A DNA stretch of 12,517 nt from an uncultured Lachnospiraceae bacterium (GTDB lineage: Bacteria; Bacillota; Clostridia; Lachnospirales; Lachnospiraceae): positions 1 to 12,517 of the forward strand of contig CAMJWQ010000065.1 of assembly GCA_946409475.1 (NCBI GenBank), given 5' to 3'. Position 1 is the first letter of the stretch. Every line of letters begins with the position of its first letter. The position numbers were made by a program, and so were the translations under genes. Below are positions 1-4,654 of this stretch, one piece after another. Under the pieces are notes generated by a model. It worked only from the letters and a program-made list of their open reading frames with translations. It had not been told where the DNA came from and did no database searches.

Positions 1-42
1 TTGTCAGACTCTAGCGCTGACGCGCTGTCACTTTAGTGACAA
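1..42. repeat. Compact palindromic element at window edge
   Basis: Two adjacent hairpins can form: AGCGC (13-17) with GCGCT (22-26) around TGAC, and TGTCAC (26-31) with GTGACA (36-41) around TTTA. In a competing fold the outer ends TTGTCA (1-6) and TGACAA (37-42) pair. GTCA/TGAC recurs through the whole segment. It lies downstream of the last glycosyltransferase on the minus strand. Neither strand shows a U-run after the stems, so a classical intrinsic terminator is not supported. It may be a dispersed intergenic repeat or part of something that continues beyond base 1. Confidence 0.5.
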
Positions 43-83
43 TTTCCACTTAAGCATCATGTGCATCTCCCGGAGGGTTTTAC

Positions 84-108
84 TTCATAGGACGCAATTT
101 CCTATGAA
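84..108 (-). other. Perfect 8-bp inverted repeat spanning a stop codon
   Basis: TTCATAGG (84-91) and CCTATGAA (101-108) are perfectly complementary around a 9-nt loop. The TAG stop of the upstream glycosyltransferase (102-104) lies inside one arm. On the minus strand the stem is followed by an A-rich and then C-rich stretch, not by U residues. It is therefore better read as an mRNA 3'-end or stop-codon stem-loop than as a proven Rho-independent terminator. Confidence 0.45.
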
Positions 109-1070
109 ATAAAAAATTTCTTCCTGAGCATGCCGTAAAATCCGCCGGACAGGAAAAACAGATAATAGCCGGCTGCAGTTCTGAAGGGCAGTTTTTGATA
201 CCCTCCGGCTTCCTTTACGTACTTTTTAATACTCGATTTTATCTCTCTTTGCTTGTCTTTGGAATTTTGTAAATTTTCCCGGCATTGATAATATAAATCT
301 ATGGCACCGTCTGCATATGCCTTTATGGTGGGCACCACTAAATCATCATATTTTTTACCTTTAAAGTATTCGATGCGTTCTTCCATTGCCGTCAGCCAAT
401 CCAGGCGCTTTAAATAAAAGCTGTTTCTGGTAATGCTTTTCTCCGCCTTATAATAGCCGTATAAAAAACGGTCCACGAACACTGCCTTATCTGTCCCGTC
501 AAATATTTTGTATGTGGTGGCCTCGTCTTCATGAATACGTCCCTCCGGATACCGGACAGCGGCAAAAAGCTCTCTTTTATATAACTTGTTCCATGCTACC
601 ACAAAATAGGCGCCGTCCGGAATGTACAGATTTTTCAGCATCTCATGACCGGTATAGACGTAATTTTCTCCGGGCTCCTCTTCCCTGAGGATCTTATCTC
701 CTGTGACATATTCCCATTTACATTGGGCAATATCACTTCCGGTTTCACATAAGGCTTCATATAATACTTTCACAAAATCCCCGGCAAGGAAATCATCACT
801 ATCCACAAAAATCAGATATTCTCCCCCTGCAATGTCAATTCCGTCATTTCTGGCACTGGATAATCCGCCGTTCTCTTTATGAATCACCTTAATTCGCCTG
901 TCTTCCTCTGCAAAGCCGTCACATAATAAGCCGCAGCCATCCGGAGAGCCGTCATCTATTAACAGAATCTCAAGATTCTCATAGCTTTGACGCCTGATGG
1001 AGTTGACACAGCGCTCTAAATACTTTTCCACTTTATAAACAGGTACTATTACGGAAATCAATGGGTTCAT
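102..1070 (-). CDS. GT2 family glycosyltransferase (GT-A fold)
   Basis: This is a 322-aa family 2 glycosyltransferase, expected to transfer a sugar from a nucleotide-sugar donor to a lipid-linked glycan at the cytoplasmic face of the membrane. The N-terminus has the GT-A opening ISVIVPVYK, the nucleotide-binding DDGS at 39-42, the metal-binding DSDD at 90-93, a WNKLY motif at 160-164 and an ED pair at 181-182 in the usual place of the catalytic base. A short hydrophobic stretch (about 300-315) with a basic end could dock it to the membrane. I start at ATG 1070, preceded by AAGGGG 8 nt upstream; a TTG two codons earlier is also open but has poorer spacing. A 440-bp repeat island separates it from the preceding, related GT2 gene. 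Donor and acceptor cannot be read from sequence. Confidence 0.9.
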   Translation of the reverse strand: MNPLISVIVPVYKVEKYLERCVNSIRRQSYENLEILLIDDGSPDGCGLLCDGFAEEDRRIKVIHKENGGLSSARNDGIDIAGGEYLIFVDSDDFLAGDFVKVLYEALCETGSDIAQCKWEYVTGDKILREEEPGENYVYTGHEMLKNLYIPDGAYFVVAWNKLYKRELFAAVRYPEGRIHEDEATTYKIFDGTDKAVFVDRFLYGYYKAEKSITRNSFYLKRLDWLTAMEERIEYFKGKKYDDLVVPTIKAYADGAIDLYYQCRENLQNSKDKQREIKSSIKKYVKEAGGYQKLPFRTAAGYYLFFLSGGFYGMLRKKFFIS

Positions 1071-1086
1071 AAACAATACCCCTTCT

Positions 1087-1130
1087 TAATTCTTTTTCTT
1101 TTTAATTCTTTTTCTTTTTAATTCTTTTAC
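1087..1130. repeat. 16-bp purine/pyrimidine tandem repeat
   Basis: A 16-bp unit (TAATTCTTTTTCTTTT on the plus strand) recurs with its AA dinucleotide at 1088, 1104 and 1120. This gives two full copies and a partial third. On the operon strand it is an AAAAAGAATT-type purine-rich tract directly upstream of the ribosome-binding site of the last glycosyltransferase. Copy number could vary by slippage, and the tract could act as a translational enhancer or unstructured leader. Confidence 0.75.
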
Positions 1131-1137
1131 TTAAAAT
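1120..1137. repeat. Flanking direct repeat, left copy
   Basis: This 18-nt segment (AATTCTTTTACTTAAAAT) matches 1513-1531 with one single-base gap and one substitution. The two copies bracket the palindrome and tandem-hairpin island. It could be an old target-site duplication or a trace of a duplicated 3' end of the upstream glycosyltransferase gene. Confidence 0.55.
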
Positions 1138-1178
1138 ATTTTTTCTTTTGACCTTAACAGGCGTTTCCAAAACCTTCC

Positions 1179-1391
1179 GGCAATCTGCATAAAACAAAAA
1201 GAACGAATGCGCCTATGGAAATGCATTAGAAATCCTTTTCTCTGCGTATTTTGTGCTATATCACCAAACAGATTTGTCTGAGCGGAGCGAGTTATCTGTT
1301 TGATGATATGCTCAGCACAAAATACCAGAGAATTAGGATTTCTTATGCATTGGAATCGAAGCATGAGTCTTTTTGTTTTATGCAGATTGCC
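1179..1391. repeat. 213-nt imperfect palindrome
   Basis: The two halves are reverse-complementary in blocks. Positions 1179-1202 match 1368-1391 perfectly over 24 bp. Positions 1221-1235 match 1336-1350 at 14 of 15. The segment around 1240-1257 matches 1314-1331 with one bulge, and 1258-1273 match 1294-1309 at 15 of 16. About 18 bp next to the outer block (1203-1220 and 1350-1367) are poorly paired. The apical loop (1274-1293) contains GAGCGGAGCGAG. Open frames cross it on both strands but lack ribosome-binding sites, so I treat it as non-coding. It resembles a miniature mobile element or a dispersed palindromic intergenic repeat; no transposase or clear terminal repeats are present. Confidence 0.8.
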
Positions 1392-1505
1392 CTGCCAAAG
1401 ACGAAAAGACATGCACCTTTTTGTTTTATGCAGATTGCCCTGCCAAAGACGAAAAGACATGAGTCTTTTTGTTTTATGCAGATTGCCCTGCCAAAGACGA
1501 AAAGA
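1362..1505. repeat. Three tandem 48-bp hairpin-forming repeats
   Basis: Units occupy 1362-1409, 1410-1457 and 1458-1505. Units 1 and 3 are identical and unit 2 differs at three adjacent bases (1414-1416). Each unit is itself a hairpin. In unit 1, 1367-1379 pairs with 1398-1410 over 13 positions including two T.G wobbles. GCAG (1382-1385) then pairs with CTGC (1392-1395) around the 6-nt loop ATTGCC. The first half of each unit also matches the left arm of the neighbouring large palindrome in inverted orientation. The array ends only a few bases from the stop codon of the upstream glycosyltransferase (1511-1513). The 48-bp period keeps a 16-residue repeat open on both strands, which explains the spurious open frames here. 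Confidence 0.9.
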
Positions 1506-1510
1506 CATGT

Positions 1511-2509
1511 TCAATTCTTTTTACTCAAAATCACAATCGCTTTTCTTAAATAAATGAGAAAATAAACAATAAAATAATGTCCCCGCCGCATAAAAAAATA
1601 AATAATTTTATAATCCAACAGGTGAAGTCTTATTTTCTCTTTTTTGTCCAGCAGCTTTATTTTTCCGTATTCTCTTATGGTATCAATTTTGTCTGCCGTT
1701 TTCATAGCAGGCCTAAAGGCCAGGCTCTCTATATCATCCAGAAATTCCATAATGAATCTGGATTTTATAATACCGCTTTCATCCTCCTTATGATACATTT
1801 CCTTATAATAATTCATAACCGCTTTATAGACCGTTTCGGCGATGACCAACTTATTATCCCGGAATTTTGTAGACAGGGTATCCTTATTTCTTTCCTGTAT
1901 ATAATGGCACAGTGCTTTATTTAATACGGTAATATTCCGGCAGTTCTTCATATAAGCAAGGTTGAACAGTAAATCCTCTCCCAGATTTAATTGCTCCTGA
2001 AAATACCCGGTGATGTATTCTTTTTTATACAGCTTGTTCCAGGGCATGTTAAGATAACCGGTCATATAAAGCCTGAGAAATTTATCAGGAGCCTCGCTGT
2101 TGGAAAAGGTGCCGGATATATTGGATATTTTAACAATATCCCTTCCCAGATAATGATGATGATACCCGCAGATAACCATATCTGCTTCTTCCTCTTCCAT
2201 TGCTTTCAATAAAAGCTCACAGGTATCCGGTTCTATGTAATCATCACTGTCCACAAATTGAATAAATTCTCCCCCGGCTGCTGCAATACCCACATTTCTG
2301 GCTTTGGAAACTCCTTCATTATCCTTGGATATAACTGCTATCCGGTTATCTTTTTTTTCATAGGATTTTGCAATATCATAGGAAAAGTCGGGTGAGCCGT
2401 CCACTACCAATATGATCTCAATATCTCTGCAGGTCTGATTTATGATGCTCTCCAAACATCTTTCTAAGGTCTTTTCACTTTTATACACCGGAACAACAAT
2501 ACTTATCAT
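1511..2509 (-). CDS. GT2 family glycosyltransferase (GT-A fold)
   Basis: This is a 332-aa family 2 glycosyltransferase, probably adding a sugar to a membrane-linked glycan intermediate. It opens with ISIVVPVYK and carries DGS at 37-39, the metal-binding DSDD at 87-90, WNKLY at 157-161 and ED at 178-179. The usual DDGS box reads VDGS here: the first acidic residue is replaced while the second is kept. A basic, aromatic and hydrophobic C-terminal segment (about 300-325) probably associates with the membrane. I prefer ATG 2509, which has GGAG 5 nt upstream and puts the family's normal first residues at the start. An ATG at 2545 is in frame but lacks a ribosome-binding site and would overlap the acyltransferase. 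The gap to that gene is 13 bp. The gene is related to the glycosyltransferase at 102-1070. The specific sugar is unknown. Confidence 0.9.
   Translation of the reverse strand: MISIVVPVYKSEKTLERCLESIINQTCRDIEIILVVDGSPDFSYDIAKSYEKKDNRIAVISKDNEGVSKARNVGIAAAGGEFIQFVDSDDYIEPDTCELLLKAMEEEEADMVICGYHHHYLGRDIVKISNISGTFSNSEAPDKFLRLYMTGYLNMPWNKLYKKEYITGYFQEQLNLGEDLLFNLAYMKNCRNITVLNKALCHYIQERNKDTLSTKFRDNKLVIAETVYKAVMNYYKEMYHKEDESGIIKSRFIMEFLDDIESLAFRPAMKTADKIDTIREYGKIKLLDKKEKIRLHLLDYKIIYFFMRRGHYFIVYFLIYLRKAIVILSKKN
1513..1531. repeat. Flanking direct repeat, right copy
   Basis: This 19-nt segment (AATTCTTTTTACTCAAAAT) matches 1120-1137 with one gap and one substitution. It contains the last codons of the upstream glycosyltransferase, so the left copy may be derived from this gene end. 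Confidence 0.55.
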
Positions 2510-2513
2510 CGTA

Positions 2514-2518
2514 TCTCC
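2514..2518 (-). promoter_or_regulatory. Ribosome-binding site that sets the GT2 start
   Basis: GGAGA on the minus strand lies 4-5 nt before ATG 2509 and just after the stop codon of the acyltransferase. It favours 2509 over the earlier in-frame ATG at 2545, which has no comparable site. Confidence 0.6.
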
Positions 2519-2522
2519 ATCC

Positions 2523-3053
2523 TTATATATCCATGATCTTATCATTACGCTTCTGTATATATACGGTATTCTCTTTTATTTTTCCTTTTACGACGGACCC
2601 GGCGCCGATTACGGCACCGTCACCGATCTGACTCCCCTTTAATATGGTACAGTTGGCCCCAATCCATACATGGCTGCCGATGATAACCGGTTTTGTCTGA
2701 TAATTGCCAAGAGGTTTCCTGTAATCATGATCATGATCCACTATAACCACGTTATTCGCTATCTGACAGCCCTTACCGATGGTAATCCTCTCCATACAGG
2801 TGATACTGCAGTTGGTATTGAAAAAGCATTTATCACCGATAGAAAGGCTTCCCCCCTCCGCTCTTAAAAAAAATCCGCTGCGGCTGACGGTTTCCTTTCC
2901 TATTTTTATGCTTCCTCTTTTATCAATCTTAATATCTGTACTTTTACCAAAGGACTGCACGGGAGAAAAGATAATCCGGTTCCTGTATTTACATTTTAAA
3001 TATAGCAGCTTTGGCAATGAAAGTATTGCTCTGATGATAATTTCAAAATTCAT
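2523..3053 (-). CDS. Left-handed beta-helix acyltransferase (WcaF/CysE-like)
   Basis: This 176-aa protein has hexapeptide repeats, as in O-acetyltransferases that modify sugars of surface polysaccharides using acyl-CoA. Repeats run from about residue 40 to 158, with typical turns such as IGSHVWIGA (125-133) and IGDGAVIGAGS (143-153). The DHDHDYR loop (106-112) holds His107 and His109, the likely catalytic histidine region of the WcaF/maltose O-acetyltransferase class. The N-terminus (1-30) is a basic, hydrophobic helix often seen in capsule acetyltransferases. The C-terminus is unusual: the family's normal AGNPAK-like segment is missing and the protein ends in a short charged tail. ATG 3053 has an AGGGG ribosome-binding site. 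It lies 68 bp after the flippase gene and 13 bp before the GT2 gene, consistent with acylation of the same glycan. Acetyl as the transferred group is an inference. Confidence 0.85.
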   Translation of the reverse strand: MNFEIIIRAILSLPKLLYLKCKYRNRIIFSPVQSFGKSTDIKIDKRGSIKIGKETVSRSGFFLRAEGGSLSIGDKCFFNTNCSITCMERITIGKGCQIANNVVIVDHDHDYRKPLGNYQTKPVIIGSHVWIGANCTILKGSQIGDGAVIGAGSVVKGKIKENTVYIQKRNDKIMDI

Positions 3054-3121
3054 AATAAACCCCTATCCGGTATATCGAATTTATTTTGTTTGGGACGAGC
3101 TTCAGCCTGTCTGCCGATACT

Positions 3122-4645
3122 CTACCTTTTATGCAGCTTATTTCCTATATAATTTATGATAAACCGTCTGTCGTCCTTTTTTAAGATAATAAAAAAGTCG
3201 GCAGCCACAGCCAGAATTCCAACTACGATTCCCACCAGAATTAAAGACATCCAGGAGTTCGGTACAATAAAGCTTCTTGACAGATAACCTATGATACTAA
3301 TTAATACTATGGACAGAAAACCCGTTCCAATATCGCTGTAAAATGTATGCCACTTGATACCCAGGCATTTAGCGGCATACAGAGGCGTAAAAGTTAAATT
3401 TCGAATAATGCCTATTACCGTACTCACTCCTGCAATCGCATAAAGTCCCCAATTCGTGATATTTAATAATAAAAATACTATACCCGTTGTAACAATACCC
3501 GATATCAGCATGACAATGGCATTGACTTTTACTTTTTTAGTAATAATAAACACATGGTATAACACCTGGATACTCATACTGACAAATAGAGTTCCCATTG
3601 TCAGCAGGGATAAATAATAAAGCTGTATGGGATCTTTATTGGGAAGCCATAATGCATAAAATTTATCCGCAAAGACAGTTACAAAAGCTATCGGTATGCT
3701 TAAAATAAGAATCAAAATGCGGTTACAGCTTTTGATAATGTTAACCAGCTCCTTCTTATCTCCCTTTGCATAAGCTATGGTTATCTGAGGATTAAAAACA
3801 CCTACCACATTTCCCATTAAACTGGTAATGTACATTGGCACCGTCTTGGCAAAACCAAGTACATCCATGGCTGATCCGCTGATAAATAAATTGGTGATCA
3901 ATAAATCCAATTGATCCAGTAAGGCTTGTCCCAGTCTGGTTACGGAATTCCATGCACCTAAGGATACTAGCTCAATAACCTTTTTCAGATCATAATATTT
4001 CTTTTGTATATGAATCTCCGGCAGTAATTTTTTCGTGAACCGCCTGTTCGCTGCTGCCATATAAAGAGTACAGATAACAGATGTAAAGCCGATATACCAC
4101 AGGTACGGCCGGAAAAACAAGAAAGCGGCCACTAAAATTACGGCTCTGATTATTTCCGTTTCTATGGTCTTTATGGCTGTTAACTCAAGTCTGTCTCTGG
4201 CATAAGTGGCTACACCAAAAACGGACGTAACAATACTAATAAAGAAATTTGCAAATATAAATCCCCATAGTAATTGCACATCGGTAAGTATTAATGGGTC
4301 AATATTTAACAATTTGTCCAGGAACAGGATTAATACCGTTGCCGGAATGAATAAAAGTACCGATATAAATATATTGGAAAATAATACAGACGTAAAATAC
4401 TTATTTGCATTTTCTGTGTCACCCCGATGCAAACGTATCACAATAAAACGGCTTGCCATAGTATTCAGAGCCGAGACTAATATTTGCGCATAGCCGACAA
4501 AATCTGTTCCCATTTTATAAAAACCATAAGCGCCGTCACTAAAATGCATAGTAATAAAAGGCCCTAATTTAAAATTGATTCCTAAACCAACAGCAAATGC
4601 CACAAGCTGTGCCGTCACATTTACTGCCATTTGTTTCTTATTCAT
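3122..4645 (-). CDS. Oligosaccharide flippase, Wzx-like (MOP superfamily)
   Basis: This is a 507-aa integral membrane protein with roughly 12-14 hydrophobic helices and short basic loops. That is the size and layout of the polysaccharide-biosynthesis (Wzx/RfbX-type) branch of the MOP transporters. The expected role is to flip lipid-linked oligosaccharide from the inner to the outer leaflet of the plasma membrane. The N-terminal stretch (MNKKQMAVNV, then a first long helix), the charged HRGDTENANKYF loop after the second helix and the mid-protein LGAWNSVTRLGQALLDQLD segment resemble this family. ATG 4645 has an AGAGG site 6 nt upstream, and the DUF2142 gene ends 9 bp before it. Glycosyltransferase, acyltransferase and DUF2142 neighbours support glycan export over drug efflux. 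The substrate is unknown. Confidence 0.88.
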   Translation of the reverse strand: MNKKQMAVNVTAQLVAFAVGLGINFKLGPFITMHFSDGAYGFYKMGTDFVGYAQILVSALNTMASRFIVIRLHRGDTENANKYFTSVLFSNIFISVLLFIPATVLILFLDKLLNIDPLILTDVQLLWGFIFANFFISIVTSVFGVATYARDRLELTAIKTIETEIIRAVILVAAFLFFRPYLWYIGFTSVICTLYMAAANRRFTKKLLPEIHIQKKYYDLKKVIELVSLGAWNSVTRLGQALLDQLDLLITNLFISGSAMDVLGFAKTVPMYITSLMGNVVGVFNPQITIAYAKGDKKELVNIIKSCNRILILILSIPIAFVTVFADKFYALWLPNKDPIQLYYLSLLTMGTLFVSMSIQVLYHVFIITKKVKVNAIVMLISGIVTTGIVFLLLNITNWGLYAIAGVSTVIGIIRNLTFTPLYAAKCLGIKWHTFYSDIGTGFLSIVLISIIGYLSRSFIVPNSWMSLILVGIVVGILAVAADFFIILKKDDRRFIINYIGNKLHKR

Positions 4646-4654
4646 AAATAACCT

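Noticed and set aside
84..108. Classical Rho-independent terminator at the end of the last glycosyltransferase
   Set aside because: The 8-bp stem is AT-rich and neither strand has a U-run immediately after it.
1141..1178. Degenerate fourth copy of the 48-bp unit left of the palindrome
   Set aside because: There is partial resemblance (a TCTTTT start and a later CAGG), but the match needs several gaps and about 14 unmatched bases, so it is not convincing by eye.
1362..1505. CRISPR array
   Set aside because: The units are contiguous 48-bp tandem copies without variable spacers, and no cas gene is present.
1131..1514. 127-codon minus-strand frame with three 16-residue repeats
   Set aside because: It begins at TTG without a ribosome-binding site. 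Its repeats come from the 48-bp DNA repeat, and its C-terminal part reads the same repeat in the opposite sense (FCFMQIA) through the inverted copy. This fits a non-coding palindromic element better than a gene.
1251..1557. Plus-strand frames of 85-100 codons with repeated FCFMQIALPKTKRH or LFVLCRLPCQRRKD
   Set aside because: Several frames are open through the same 48-bp periodic DNA (48 is divisible by 3), with no ribosome-binding site and opposite orientation to every credible gene.
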